Shown here piece after piece: positions 7,597 to 17,897 of a stretch of DNA of 38,294 bases. The translations under genes were made by a program, and so were the position numbers. This stretch comes from Algoriella xinjiangensis. GTDB taxonomy: Bacteria; Bacteroidota; Bacteroidia; Flavobacteriales; Weeksellaceae. Every line of letters starts with the position of its first letter. Position 1 is the first letter of the stretch. The stretch is taken from positions 1 through 38,294 of the forward strand of contig NZ_FOUZ01000019.1 in the NCBI RefSeq assembly GCF_900115015.1. Direction: 5' to 3'. The notes under the pieces are model-generated. The model was not told the origin of the DNA. It worked only from the letters and a program-made list of their open reading frames with translations, and ran no database searches.

Positions 7597-10110
7597 TTAG
7601 AAGTTGTAAGTTACACCTGCATTCCAAGTTCTTCCGTTACCCCAGAAATAACCGTAGTTGTCTTTTCTTGAGATGTATTGATCGTTGAACAAGTTTTTGA
7701 TGTTTCCTCTAAATCTGATTGATTGACTGCTTGTTAACTTGAAGTTATAAGACATTCCTAAATCTACAATAGCATAAGGTCTAATTGTTTCATTTTGGTA
7801 TGTAGTACCTGCAATGTTAGCTTTTGCAATATCTGCAACGTTTACATTTTCGTAAAGACGTGCAAAATAGTTGAAGTCTGCATCAAAAGATAACGATTTT
7901 GTTGCTTTTACTTTAGTACCTAAACCAAATGTAAATTGCGCAGCATTACCTACTTTAACTCCATCTAAATTTCCTTTACCATTTTCTGTTCCAGCAACAA
8001 TTTCTTGTGTGTCTGTATCTTGAACTTGGTAAGTAAAATCTCCTTTGTATCTCCAATCTCCAACAGAAGTATACCCTCTAACAGTCCAATCGCGTGTAAC
8101 TTTAGCTTCGAAATCTACTTCGATACCTTTGTGTTCTTGCGATAAGTCATTTAATAAATAACGAACATTTCTATGAGAATCTCCGTTTATATCCTTATAA
8201 TTTTGTCCATTATAAGTGTCAGCCCTGTTATCCCATTGCGTGTAATATCCGTTGATATTAACTTTTAATGTACGTGTTTTATAACGATAACCAGCTTCAA
8301 TACTTTGAATTTCTTCGTTTTTAACATCTGGTGTTACAAATTTTACGGTGTTACGAACAAACATATTGTTTAGATATGGTTGACGAGAAAAACGACCTGC
8401 ATTTACAAATAATTTGTTTTCTTCGTTTAAGTTAAATGAGAACCCAGCTTTTAAGTTGTATCCTAATTCTGTACGCTCACCTGAAGATGCTTGTCCGTTT
8501 TTGAATTTTACACCTGCTTTTGCTGCGCTTTCTGCAGTATAATTCCAGTTGTCAAATTTTTCATATTCTTGCCAAGATAATGCTCCTTGAAAGAATACAG
8601 AAAATACTTTATTTGAATATTCTGCTTGTCCAAAAATACCTTGGTAGTTGATTGTTTCTGAGTTATCAAAACCAATTCTTTCGCTTCTGTCTGCTTTATT
8701 AAATAAAGAGTTCCAAGGACTTGAACTATATGTTTTTGATACCATATAATCTTTTGCACGTTGTGCGTTAGTTGCTGTTCTACCAGAAGCTCCTAAAAGA
8801 TTATTTAATTGTTGATAGTGTTCTCCTTGATAAAAACGAATATCAGCACCAACATCAAATTTTAATCCTTTTTTAGTATCAAATGTAAGATTAGTTACAC
8901 CACCATACCAAAAGTGATTGTTAACTGAAGAAGCTAATACTGTACCATTGTTTCCTGTAGAAACTCCGTTAGGTAAAACTTTGTTTCCTGCAGCTAAAAG
9001 ATCCCAGTTAATTTCTCCATTAGACTTATATCCATCTAAAGTATAACCTGGTCCATTACCTAAAGTTCCTATTCCACCACCTGTTCCTGTTGACGCATAA
9101 ACAACTGTAGACAAAGATAATTTTTCGTTAATTGTAAAATCCCAGTTTAAGTTAGCAACTGGTTTATGGTAATAATTTGTTCTTCCAGAAAGCGCTTCTC
9201 CATTATAAAAACCGTAGTTTGAATTACCTTTACGACCTGTCATGTCATAACCTGGAGTTTTAATAATATCTGTAATATTACCTTTACTGTCTGTAAGGTA
9301 TTCTCTTTCCATTGGTTTAGAGAAATTCTGATCGTGTTCTTGTGGCGCACCGAAAATCATAAAGTTGAATGTATGACGTTCGCTTGGTTTATATCCTACA
9401 GATACAAAGTAAGATTGCCCTTTACCTTCTGTACCACGTGCAAAACTTCTGTGTGCAGACCAGTTATCAAACATAAAAGAAGCTCCCCATTTACCTTTCA
9501 TTCCTGTATTATAACCTACAGTTTGTTTTTGGTAAGAGTCGTTTCCTGTTAAATAACGTACAAAACCTCCTTCTTTTTTCTCTGTTGCTTTTGTTACAAT
9601 ATTTACTGTACCACCAACTGATGCAATTGCTAATTTAGAAGAACCTAAACCACGTTGTACATCAATTAAATTTGCGATATCAGAAACAGATTGCCAGTTA
9701 GACCAGTATAAACTACCATTGTCCATACCATTAATTGGTTGTCCGTTTAATAAGAAAGCTGTGTTTGATTGATCAAAACCACGCATATACATTTTAGAAT
9801 CTCCAAAACCTGCTGCTTGATCTGCTACATAAACAGATGGTGAATTTTTTAACAATTCAGGAAATTCTACGTTTCCTACACCTTTATCTAAAATTTCTTC
9901 TCTTGTAATTACTGTTGATGCAACTGGTGTTTTACGAGCTTCCGCTACGTCAATAACTCCTTTACCAATAATTAATGTCTCTCCTAAAGATACGTTTTCG
10001 TCTTGTTCAACCTTTGTAGAATCTGTTGGTTCAACAACTTGAGCGAAAGTGAATGATGCCGTTAAGGCGAAAACTCCTACGAATAAAAGTTTTTTTGAGT
10101 TTAACCTCAT
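7597..10110 (-). CDS. TonB-dependent outer-membrane receptor (copy 1, 837 aa)
   Basis: An outer-membrane beta-barrel transporter energised by TonB/ExbBD. The signal peptide is residues 1-23 (MRLNSKKLLFVGVFALTASFTFAQ, cleaved about after A23). A short N-terminal region, 'ENVSLGETLIIGKGVID' (about 38-54), may carry the TonB box, and the plug domain follows with 'VEFPELLKNSPSVYVADQ' and 'GLGSSKLAIASVGGTVNIV' (about 155-173). The barrel continues to a C-terminal 'RTWNAGVTYNF', the aromatic-ending last strand. There is no carboxypeptidase-like extension and no SusD partner, so a small ligand such as a metal chelate or cofactor is more likely than glycans; the ligand cannot be read from the sequence. 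It is a close tandem paralogue of the next gene. Confidence 0.93.
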   Translation of the reverse strand: MRLNSKKLLFVGVFALTASFTFAQVVEPTDSTKVEQDENVSLGETLIIGKGVIDVAEARKTPVASTVITREEILDKGVGNVEFPELLKNSPSVYVADQAAGFGDSKMYMRGFDQSNTAFLLNGQPINGMDNGSLYWSNWQSVSDIANLIDVQRGLGSSKLAIASVGGTVNIVTKATEKKEGGFVRYLTGNDSYQKQTVGYNTGMKGKWGASFMFDNWSAHRSFARGTEGKGQSYFVSVGYKPSERHTFNFMIFGAPQEHDQNFSKPMEREYLTDSKGNITDIIKTPGYDMTGRKGNSNYGFYNGEALSGRTNYYHKPVANLNWDFTINEKLSLSTVVYASTGTGGGIGTLGNGPGYTLDGYKSNGEINWDLLAAGNKVLPNGVSTGNNGTVLASSVNNHFWYGGVTNLTFDTKKGLKFDVGADIRFYQGEHYQQLNNLLGASGRTATNAQRAKDYMVSKTYSSSPWNSLFNKADRSERIGFDNSETINYQGIFGQAEYSNKVFSVFFQGALSWQEYEKFDNWNYTAESAAKAGVKFKNGQASSGERTELGYNLKAGFSFNLNEENKLFVNAGRFSRQPYLNNMFVRNTVKFVTPDVKNEEIQSIEAGYRYKTRTLKVNINGYYTQWDNRADTYNGQNYKDINGDSHRNVRYLLNDLSQEHKGIEVDFEAKVTRDWTVRGYTSVGDWRYKGDFTYQVQDTDTQEIVAGTENGKGNLDGVKVGNAAQFTFGLGTKVKATKSLSFDADFNYFARLYENVNVADIAKANIAGTTYQNETIRPYAIVDLGMSYNFKLTSSQSIRFRGNIKNLFNDQYISRKDNYGYFWGNGRTWNAGVTYNF

Positions 10111-10470
10111 CTTATGAAATAGTTTTATAGTTTACCGCTGCAAAGTTGAGGAGTATATTTGTTAAACAATGCACAGTTTACTTTAAAAAAACGTATAAAT
10201 ATCAACTATTGAGTTACTGCAATCAATTAAGATTAATTTTACTGAAAGAATAATTAATTAAATAAAATTATAAATTTTTCTCAAATTAAGCCAATTATTT
10301 TTAACACAAAAAATCAATAATACAAAATGACAATAAACCTAAAATCTAGAATCATGTATATTTAATCGTATATATATACATTAAATATATTATTTAGAAT
10401 CAGTTTTAATTATTTACAGAATAATATTGATCTCTTTTATTAATAATTACATCACAATGTATTAACAAAA
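10111..10470. other. AT-rich spacer between the two TonB-dependent receptor genes
   Basis: This gene-free stretch holds the promoter and leader of copy 1 near its left edge. On the minus strand CAACTTTGC, close to TAnnTTTG, lies about 45 bp before the ATG. The leader GTAAACTATAAAACTATTTC is shared with copy 2. The remainder is very AT-rich, with several TATATA runs and no open frame or repeat that I can support. Confidence 0.5.
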
Positions 10471-10501
10471 AAAAAGACGAACTATTTTAGTTCGTCTTTT
10501 T
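10471..10501 (-). terminator. Terminator of the second TonB-dependent receptor
   Basis: AAAAAGACGAACTA and TAGTTCGTCTTTTT form a 14-bp stem with a 3-base loop. It has the same stem sequence as the terminator of copy 1. Confidence 0.85.
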
Positions 10502-10519
10502 ATATTTATTATTATTTAA

Positions 10520-13039
10520 TTAGAAACTGTATTGAACACCTAAATTCCATGTTCTACCTAATCCCCAGAAATAACCATATGCATCTTTTCTTGATAAATA
10601 TTGATCATTAAATAAGTTTTTGATATTTCCTCTAAATCTTAATTTTTGAGTTCCAAATTTAACTTGGTAAGTAGCTCCTAAATCTACAATTGCGTAAGGA
10701 CTTAACTTTTCTCCTGTAAATTTTTTCCCAACTACTTGATCTTTTAAAATGCTTTCTACATCTACATTTCCGTATAATCTAGCAAAGTAATTAAAATCTG
10801 TATCAAATGAGAAGTTTTTAGTAACATCAACTTTTGTTCCTAAACCAAACGTAAATTGAGCTGCATTACCTACTTTAACTTTATCTAATTCAATATCTCT
10901 ATTACCTACTAAGATTGAGTTACTGTTTTGATCTTGGATTCTATAATCTGCATTACCTTCATATTTCCAATCTCCATAAGATGTATAACCTCTTAAAGTC
11001 CAACCTTTTTGTATTTTTGTATTGAAATCAATTTCAACACCTTTATGTAATTGCGTAATTCCTGTTAATAAGTAACGTACATCTTGAGTAACTTTTACAT
11101 TATTGATGTCATAGTAGTTACCTGATGTATAAGAGTCTGTTCTGTTTTCCCATTTAGTATAGTAAGCATTAATGTTTACTTTTAAATTACGAGTTACATA
11201 TTTATAACCGGCCTCTAATCCTAAGATTTCTTCATTATCAACAGCTGGGTCAATAAACTCAACAGTATTTTGCATGAAAACGTTATCTAAGAAAGCTTGA
11301 CGAGAATATTTACCTGCATTAACAAATAATTTGTTTTCTGGAGTAATATTTACTGCTAAACCTGCTTTAATGTTCCATCCTGTTTTATTGCGTACTTTAG
11401 ATTTTGCTTCACCATCTTTATAAGAGATTTCTCCATCTACTACACCTACACTTTTGTCATTATAATTCCAACGATCAAATTTTTGGTAAGATTGATTAGA
11501 AACAGATCCTTGTACAAATCCAGAAACTATATCATTAGAATATTCTACTTGACCAAATCCACCTTGATAATTAATTTTTTCTGAATTATCATAGTTTACT
11601 CTATCCTTTTTATCGGCTGAGTCAAATAAAGAACTCCAAGCGTTAGCTTTATATGTATTTGTAATTAAGTTATTCTCTCTGTTTTTATTATTTTCTTGAC
11701 GACCATCTAACCCTAAGTAATTAACAACTTGTTGAAAGTGATCTCCTTCATAAAAACGAACGTCAGCACCTACATTAAATGCCCATCCTGTTTTTGTATC
11801 GTAGTTAAAATTAGTTACACCACCATACCATAAATGATTATTAACTGATGCTCTTAACACCATTCCTTTAGAAGAAGTTGATGATGTACCAGTACCAATA
11901 CCACCTACAATCGTTTTGTTATATCTTTCTACTTCATCCCAGTTAATAGCACCTTCGTCAGTAAAAACATTGTAACCACTTTGAGATAAACTAAATAAAC
12001 CTCTACCTAAGTTACCAGTTCCTCCTCCACGTCCCATAGACGCATACAAAACTGTAGATAAAGATGCATTTTCATTAATCGTATAATCCCAGTTTAAGTT
12101 AGTAACTGGTTTATGATAATAATTAGTTCTTAAAGATAATGCTTCTCCTTTATAGAAACCATAATTAGAGTTACCTTTACGACCTGTTATATCATAACCC
12201 GGTGTATTAATAGTTCCATTACTATTTTTTGTTGTAACTAATGGTTTAGAGTAATTTTGATCATGCTCTTGTGGTGCTCCAAAAAGCATAAAGTTAAATT
12301 GATGACGATCATTTGGCTTGTATCCTACAGACACAAAATAAGATTGACCTTCTCCACCTGTACCACGAGCATATTTACGGTGAGCTGTCCAATAATCTAA
12401 TAAAATAGATGCTCCCCATTTACCTTTCATCCCAGTATTATAACCTACTGTAGCTTTTTGATAAGAATCATTTCCAGCCACGTAACGTACAAATCCTCCT
12501 TGCTTAAGATCTGTAGCTTTAGTAACGATGTTTACTGTACCTCCAACAGAAGAAATTGCTAATTTAGAAGAACCTAAACCACGTTGTACATCAATAACAT
12601 TAGCCACATCTGTCATAGACTGCCAGTTAGACCAATATACATTTCCGTCTTCCATTCCATTAATTGGTTGCCCATTTAATAAGTAAGCCGTATTTGACTG
12701 ATCGAAACCACGTAAAAACATTTTTGCATCCCCAAATCCTGAAGCTTGGTCAGCAACATAAACTGATGGAGAGTTTTTCATAATTTCTGGAAACTCTACG
12801 TTACCAACTGCCTTATCTTGAATCTCTTCTCTAGTGATTACAGTATTAGCAACTGGAGTTTTTCTACCCTCAGCAACATCAATAACTCCTTTACCGATAA
12901 TTAATGTTTCTCCTAAAGATACGTTTTCGTCATGTTCAACCTTAGTAGAATCTGTTGGTTCAACAACTTGAGCGAAAGTAAATGATGCCATTAAGGCGAA
13001 AGCTCCTACAAGTAAAAGCTTAGTTGAGTTTAACCTCAT
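10520..13039 (-). CDS. TonB-dependent outer-membrane receptor (copy 2, 839 aa)
   Basis: A paralogue of the receptor at 7597 with the same architecture: signal peptide (MRLNSTKLLLVGAFALMASFTFAQ), plug with 'VEFPEIMKNSPSVYVADQ' and 'GLGSSKLAISSVGGTVNIV', and a 22-strand-type barrel ending 'RTWNLGVQYSF'. The frame is open to 13072, but the ATG at 13039 is chosen because it aligns exactly with the start and leader of copy 1; the extra upstream residues are unlike a signal peptide. Differences between the copies concentrate in the barrel loops (for example about 390-420 and 540-560), as expected if ligand or phage contacts diverged. Ligand unknown. Confidence 0.93.
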   Translation of the reverse strand: MRLNSTKLLLVGAFALMASFTFAQVVEPTDSTKVEHDENVSLGETLIIGKGVIDVAEGRKTPVANTVITREEIQDKAVGNVEFPEIMKNSPSVYVADQASGFGDAKMFLRGFDQSNTAYLLNGQPINGMEDGNVYWSNWQSMTDVANVIDVQRGLGSSKLAISSVGGTVNIVTKATDLKQGGFVRYVAGNDSYQKATVGYNTGMKGKWGASILLDYWTAHRKYARGTGGEGQSYFVSVGYKPNDRHQFNFMLFGAPQEHDQNYSKPLVTTKNSNGTINTPGYDITGRKGNSNYGFYKGEALSLRTNYYHKPVTNLNWDYTINENASLSTVLYASMGRGGGTGNLGRGLFSLSQSGYNVFTDEGAINWDEVERYNKTIVGGIGTGTSSTSSKGMVLRASVNNHLWYGGVTNFNYDTKTGWAFNVGADVRFYEGDHFQQVVNYLGLDGRQENNKNRENNLITNTYKANAWSSLFDSADKKDRVNYDNSEKINYQGGFGQVEYSNDIVSGFVQGSVSNQSYQKFDRWNYNDKSVGVVDGEISYKDGEAKSKVRNKTGWNIKAGLAVNITPENKLFVNAGKYSRQAFLDNVFMQNTVEFIDPAVDNEEILGLEAGYKYVTRNLKVNINAYYTKWENRTDSYTSGNYYDINNVKVTQDVRYLLTGITQLHKGVEIDFNTKIQKGWTLRGYTSYGDWKYEGNADYRIQDQNSNSILVGNRDIELDKVKVGNAAQFTFGLGTKVDVTKNFSFDTDFNYFARLYGNVDVESILKDQVVGKKFTGEKLSPYAIVDLGATYQVKFGTQKLRFRGNIKNLFNDQYLSRKDAYGYFWGLGRTWNLGVQYSF

Positions 13040-13580
13040 CTTTTGAAATAGTTTTAAAAGTTTACAAGGCAAATTTCAACAGATTAGATGAGATTATTGT
13101 TAAGTTATCGTTAATAAATTAACATTTAAGAAATGATTTTTAACAGAAATATGTAATTAATAAAAAATAGAGTATTAATTCGACTATTAAATAAATAAAA
13201 ACACTTTAAAATATCAATACAATAAAATATTCAAGAAAAAACATCAATTAATTAACACATTACATGTAAAAAATTCCACGTTTTATTCCGTTTTAAGTAA
13301 ATTATTCTAAAATATTTTTTCCTTAAAAGCATTAAAAAACTTTATTTAGAACCAGTATTAATAATATTTAGTTAAAATCGGTATTTTACAAAAACCGTAA
13401 ACAACTATTAATTAAACAACTAACGTTTTTGCGATTATTGTATGTTTTAAATATTTAGAAATCATTTCAAAAACGTTCATCACTTATAAATATTGTGTTA
13501 ATTGATTAATTCACCTTATTCGTAATAATGTTAACATTTTGCTTCCTTTAACAGATTCAAAAAAACAAAATGCTCAATTC
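13040..13580. other. Gene-free AT-rich region between nadC and the second receptor
   Basis: About 540 bp with no supportable gene. Near its left end is the leader of receptor copy 2 (GTAAACTTTTAAAACTATTTC on the minus strand) with GAAATTTG as a weak -7 element. Short A/T tracts and a small imperfect dyad near 13380-13400 (CGGTATTTTAC...) are present. There is no strong terminator behind nadC; a weak CATTTTG/CAAAATG pair lies around 13535-13572. The length suggests a regulated promoter region for the receptor. Confidence 0.4.
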
Positions 13581-14441
13581 TTACTTAATCGCTTTCAAAC
13601 TCAAATCGAAATTTGGAGCAGAATGAATAATTGCACCCGACGAAATAAAATCAACCCCAGTTTCGGCAATTTCTCGCACTAACTCTTTTGTAATTCCACC
13701 CGAAGCTTCTGTTTTTACTCGATGATTAATAAAAGCTACAGCTTCTTTCAGTTGCTCTATCGAGAAATTATCTAACATAATTACATCAATATTTGCCTCT
13801 AAAGCTTCTTTTACTTCGGTTAGATTTCTTGTTTCAACTTCTATTTTTAAATCTAAATGATTTGTTTTTAAATATTCTTTGGTTTGAGAAACAGCTTTAG
13901 TAATTGTTCCACAAAAATCGACATGATTATCTTTTAACATTACCATATCGTATAAACCAAAACGATGATTTTCTGCGCCACCAATCAAAACAGCCCATTT
14001 TTCTAACATTCGGAAATTAGGCGTTGTTTTACGTGTATCCAAAATTTTGGCATTTGTTCCTTTCACCAAATCCATCATTTGATTAGCGTAAGTTGCAATT
14101 CCAGACATGCGCTGCATACAATTTAACACCAAACGTTCGCAAGTTAAAATAGATTGCGACGAACCTTTTATTTTAAAAGCTACATCGCCAAACTGTACTT
14201 TATCGCCATCATTTAAAAATTGTTCTATTTTTAAATCCGGATCAAACGTGTCAAAAATTATTTTTGCTAATTCTATTCCAGCAATAATTCCGTTATCTTT
14301 TATTTTCAATTCAGCTTCCTGAATCGAGTCATAAGGAACACATGCTAAAGTTGAATGATCGCCATCGCCAACATCTTCTAAAAAAGCTTGACGAATAAAT
14401 TGTTGTAGTTTTTCTTCGGTTATATATTTTGGAAAATTCAT
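13581..14441 (-). CDS. nadC: Nicotinate-nucleotide pyrophosphorylase (carboxylating)
   Basis: This 286-aa quinolinate phosphoribosyltransferase turns quinolinate and PRPP into nicotinate mononucleotide with loss of CO2, the third step of NAD synthesis from aspartate. Visible family motifs are 'EDVGDGDHST' (about 20-29), 'LNCMQRMSGIAT' (about 107-118), 'LDTRKTTPNFR' (about 134-144), 'GGAENHRFGLYDMVMLKDNH' (about 154-173), 'IMLDNFS' and 'EASGGI'. It is the last gene of the pepC-nadA-nadB-orf-nadC operon, one base behind the preceding stop. Confidence 0.97.
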   Translation of the reverse strand: MNFPKYITEEKLQQFIRQAFLEDVGDGDHSTLACVPYDSIQEAELKIKDNGIIAGIELAKIIFDTFDPDLKIEQFLNDGDKVQFGDVAFKIKGSSQSILTCERLVLNCMQRMSGIATYANQMMDLVKGTNAKILDTRKTTPNFRMLEKWAVLIGGAENHRFGLYDMVMLKDNHVDFCGTITKAVSQTKEYLKTNHLDLKIEVETRNLTEVKEALEANIDVIMLDNFSIEQLKEAVAFINHRVKTEASGGITKELVREIAETGVDFISSGAIIHSAPNFDLSLKAIK

Positions 14442-14442
14442 T

Positions 14443-15300
14443 TTATCTATACGTTAATTGTGCAAATTTTGACTGATTAAATTCTTTCTTCGTTTTGTAT
14501 TCGTAATATTCTGCCCACGTTCCGTTTTCTTCTCTAAAAACAAGTATTGAAACATTGGCATTGGCATCATTTTCAAAGAAATTTTTGATTTGAATTTGAT
14601 ATTCTTTATCGTCTACTTTTCCTTTCGTCACATTTATCAAACCAGTTTTAAATGCATTTTCAAAAGCGGTTGCATAAGGATCGACAGAAGCCATTTCGAA
14701 TAAATTAGAATAGCTTCCCAAAAAATATTCGCGGTTACCATTATTACCTATTGTTCGAATTGTAAAATCTTTATCAATTCTAACTTCTATTGTTTCATCA
14801 TCGGTTTTTAAGGTAAATAAAACTCGCTCAAAAGCAGGGAATTTATCAAAATCATTGTCTTTTGAAACTGCTTCGTAACGAACCGGAAGATTTAAATGAA
14901 CATTTGTAGGATCATTTTTTTCATCTTTCCCGGGCTGGATATGTACTTCAGCGCGATTCATTTTATTTTGCAATAAAATTAAACTTGACATGGCTACACT
15001 ATTAAAAATTGGATTTGCGCCATCCGCAGAAATATCACTAAAATCGCCTTCTTTATTTATTACAAAACTTAATTTAGATTGAGCCGTTTCTATATGTAAA
15101 TAATCTGCAATGTTCGAGAAAAACTCAATTTCCTTTTGTACATCATTGTTCAAATTTTTGTTCAAACATGAGATTAAATCTTTTCTCTCACTAAAAGATT
15201 CACATCCAAAATAAACAGGCATTTTTTTGATTGTCGCAATTTTTTGAGCAAACAAAAAACTTGTCATAAAATAGGCAATGAACAGAAAAAAATTCTTCAT
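14443..15300 (-). CDS. Secreted protein with a TonB C-terminal-like domain (285 aa)
   Basis: It has a signal peptide (residues 1-19, ending FLFAQ). Residues about 28-112 ('MPVYFGCESFSERKDLISCLN...LSFVINKEGDFSDISADG') follow the pattern of the TonB C-terminal domain repeats common in flavobacterial proteins: an opening 'P.F.GC', a 'CLN' helix, 'F.INK.G.I..I' and a final hydrophobic helix. The rest (about 120-285) is predicted beta-rich and unfamiliar. Unlike true TonB it has no uncleaved N-terminal anchor and no Pro-rich linker. It is embedded between nadB and nadC with 3-bp and 1-bp gaps, so it is co-translated with NAD synthesis enzymes; whether it has a functional link to them is unknown. 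Confidence 0.65.
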   Translation of the reverse strand: MKNFFLFIAYFMTSFLFAQKIATIKKMPVYFGCESFSERKDLISCLNKNLNNDVQKEIEFFSNIADYLHIETAQSKLSFVINKEGDFSDISADGANPIFNSVAMSSLILLQNKMNRAEVHIQPGKDEKNDPTNVHLNLPVRYEAVSKDNDFDKFPAFERVLFTLKTDDETIEVRIDKDFTIRTIGNNGNREYFLGSYSNLFEMASVDPYATAFENAFKTGLINVTKGKVDDKEYQIQIKNFFENDANANVSILVFREENGTWAEYYEYKTKKEFNQSKFAQLTYR

Positions 15301-15303
15301 TAA

Positions 15304-16875
15304 TTATAAATCTTTTAAATCTTTATTATAAAAAGTTCCTCTATTTTCTTTTTGACTGATGCTTTGCTGAATGATTAATTGCGCAACATCAACCAAATTT
15401 CTTAGTTCTAATAATTTTGGAGAAATAATAGAGAAATTATAAATTTCTTTCACCATTTTCTCGATTTCATTGATACGTTGTTGAGCAATTTCTAAACGAG
15501 AATTACTACGAACAATACCGACTAACTCGCTCATCATGGCTTGTAGCTGTTTACGCAAATAAGAAATCAACACCAATTCTTCTTGTACTTTCATACCTTC
15601 TTCATTCCATTCAGGAAACTGAAAATCGTAAATCAAGAATTGATCTTTCTCTAATTTTTCGACTGTTTTTAGCGCCGCACGATGTCCAAAAACCATTGCT
15701 TCTAACAATGAATTTGACGCCAAACGATTTGCACCATGCAAACCAGTATTAGAACATTCGCCAACCGCAAACAGATTATCAATAGATGTTTTACCATCTA
15801 AATCTACATCAATTCCGCCGCACAAATAGTGCGAAGCAGGTACAACTGGAACCAATTCTGTAAACATATCGTATCCTTCGTACTTACATTTTTCGTAAAT
15901 ATTTGGAAAATGATCTAAGAATTTTTCGCGTTCTAAATGGCGACAATCAATGTAAACATAATCATCTCCACGCAATTTCATTTCATTATCTATTGCACGC
16001 GCTACAATATCACGCGAAGCTAACTCTTCTCGTTCATCATATTTATGCATAAATAATTCGCCATCGGTTGTTCTTAATTTAGCTCCAAAACCGCGAACAG
16101 CCTCAGAAATAAGAAACAATTGACCGTCAAATTCGCTATAAAAAGCTGTTGGATGAAACTGAATAAATTGCATTCCAGAAACTGTTGCTTGTGCACGACG
16201 AGCCAATCCAATTCCATCTCCTGTTGCTATAATAGGATTTGTTGTATTTTTATAAACATGCCCTACACCACCCGTTGCTAACAAGGTTGTTTTTGCTAAA
16301 TGACGCTCTACTTTCTCCGATTTTAAATCTAAAATATATGCGCCATAACATGTTGTTTTTTCTTTTTTATCTTGACCAAGATGATGTTCTGTAATTAAAT
16401 CGACCACAAAATGATGCGTTAACATCTGTATATTTGGGTAAGTTTTTATCGCTTCTAACATTGCGCGCTCAATTTCCCAACCCGTAATATCTTTGTGATG
16501 AACAATTCGATTTTCGGTATGACCACCTTCTCGTCCTAAATCATAAATGCCTTCATGATTTTTATCGAAACGAACTCCCCAATCAATAATTTCATTGATG
16601 CGTTCTGGCGCTTCTTTTACTACAATTTCTACCGCTTCAACTTTGCACAAACCATCACCTGCACGCAAAGTATCTTCGATATGTTTTTCGAAACTATCAT
16701 TCTCAAAATCGCTTACAACAGCAACGCCACCTTGCGCATATTTGGTATTGGTTTCGTCTTCGTTTGCTTTGGTTACAATGGTAATTTTAGCATCGGGATA
16801 ACGAATCGCAATTTTTAGTGCATACGAAAGTCCTGCAATTCCAGAACCTACAACTAATACATCTTGAATCGCCAT
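15304..16875 (-). CDS. nadB: L-aspartate oxidase
   Basis: This 523-aa FAD enzyme oxidises L-aspartate to iminoaspartate, the first step of quinolinate synthesis. The N-terminal dinucleotide-binding motif is 'VLVVGSGIAGLSYALKIA' (6-23). 'GREGGHTENRIVHHKDITG' (about 113-131) carries conserved active-site residues of the succinate dehydrogenase/aspartate oxidase family. 'GGVGHVYKNTTNP' and 'ANRLASNSLLEAMVFG' are further family signatures. The C-terminal helical domain is complete. Its ATG overlaps the nadA TAA (TAATG), so translation is coupled. Confidence 0.97.
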   Translation of the reverse strand: MAIQDVLVVGSGIAGLSYALKIAIRYPDAKITIVTKANEDETNTKYAQGGVAVVSDFENDSFEKHIEDTLRAGDGLCKVEAVEIVVKEAPERINEIIDWGVRFDKNHEGIYDLGREGGHTENRIVHHKDITGWEIERAMLEAIKTYPNIQMLTHHFVVDLITEHHLGQDKKEKTTCYGAYILDLKSEKVERHLAKTTLLATGGVGHVYKNTTNPIIATGDGIGLARRAQATVSGMQFIQFHPTAFYSEFDGQLFLISEAVRGFGAKLRTTDGELFMHKYDEREELASRDIVARAIDNEMKLRGDDYVYIDCRHLEREKFLDHFPNIYEKCKYEGYDMFTELVPVVPASHYLCGGIDVDLDGKTSIDNLFAVGECSNTGLHGANRLASNSLLEAMVFGHRAALKTVEKLEKDQFLIYDFQFPEWNEEGMKVQEELVLISYLRKQLQAMMSELVGIVRSNSRLEIAQQRINEIEKMVKEIYNFSIISPKLLELRNLVDVAQLIIQQSISQKENRGTFYNKDLKDL

Positions 16876-17879
16876 TATTTTATTTTTTCAGATAATTCTA
16901 ACATTCGGTTAATTGCAGCTAATGCTTTAACGCGTAATTCTTCTTCAATTTGTATTTCTGGCAATTCATATTTCATACATAAATACAACTTTTCTAATGT
17001 TGATAATTTCATGTAAAAACACTCTGAACAATTGCATGATTCATCTTGAACCAAAGCTGGAATTAATTTTTTATTTGGTGCCAACTTTGCCATTTCATGC
17101 AAAATACCTTCTTCTGTTGCTACAATAAATTCTGTTGCATCATCTTCTACAACATAATCTAACAAGCGAGATGTCGAACCAATAAAATGTGCAAATTTTA
17201 GTAAATCTTCTTGTGCTTCTGGGTGAGCAATTAATTTAGCTTTCGGATTTTCTACCATTTGTTGTGCAATTCGCTCTAACGAAAAAGCTTCGTGCACCAT
17301 ACAAGCGCCATCCCACAAAATCATTTGACGATTACAAACTTGATTTAAATAACGACCTAAATTACGATCTGGCGCAAAAATAATTTCTTGATCTTTTGGC
17401 AACGAATTAATGATAACCTCAGCATTAGACGACGTTACAATAATATCCGATTCCGCTTTTACACCTGCATCACAATTAATATAACTAACAACAATTGCAT
17501 TTGGATGTTGCTCTCGCAAACCTCGCAAACCTTCTGCAGAACAAGAATCTGCCAAAGAACAACCTGCTTTTGTATCAGGCAAAACCACTTTTTTTGTTGG
17601 GTTTACAATTTTAGCTGCTTCTGCCATAAAATGAACACCGCAAAAAACAATCATTTCGGCATCAGTTTTAGCTGCTGCACGTGCTAATTGTAAAGAATCG
17701 CCCAAATAATCTGCTAAATCCTGAATTTCGCCAGTTTGATAATAATGCGCTAAAATAACCGCATTTTTTTCTTTCTTTAGTTTATTAATTTCGGCAATTA
17801 AATCGATTCCTTTCGGAATTTCAATATCCAAATAACCTTTATAATCTAACTTTTCAATTGCTTGTTCTACTGTATTCAT
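16875..17879 (-). CDS. nadA: Quinolinate synthase A (4Fe-4S enzyme)
   Basis: This 334-aa enzyme condenses iminoaspartate with dihydroxyacetone phosphate to quinolinate. Compared with known NadA proteins, the three cluster cysteines are C113 ('SLADSC'), C193 ('GACMVH') and C287 ('CSECFYM'). C282 and C284 provide additional cysteines near the last ligand. 'ILAHYYQTGEIQDLADYLGD' (42-61) is the conserved substrate-binding stretch. It is followed by nadB with a one-base overlap and preceded by the C1 peptidase with an 18-bp gap. Confidence 0.97.
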   Translation of the reverse strand: MNTVEQAIEKLDYKGYLDIEIPKGIDLIAEINKLKKEKNAVILAHYYQTGEIQDLADYLGDSLQLARAAAKTDAEMIVFCGVHFMAEAAKIVNPTKKVVLPDTKAGCSLADSCSAEGLRGLREQHPNAIVVSYINCDAGVKAESDIIVTSSNAEVIINSLPKDQEIIFAPDRNLGRYLNQVCNRQMILWDGACMVHEAFSLERIAQQMVENPKAKLIAHPEAQEDLLKFAHFIGSTSRLLDYVVEDDATEFIVATEEGILHEMAKLAPNKKLIPALVQDESCNCSECFYMKLSTLEKLYLCMKYELPEIQIEEELRVKALAAINRMLELSEKIK

Positions 17880-17897
17880 TTTGTCTCTTTGTAGTTG

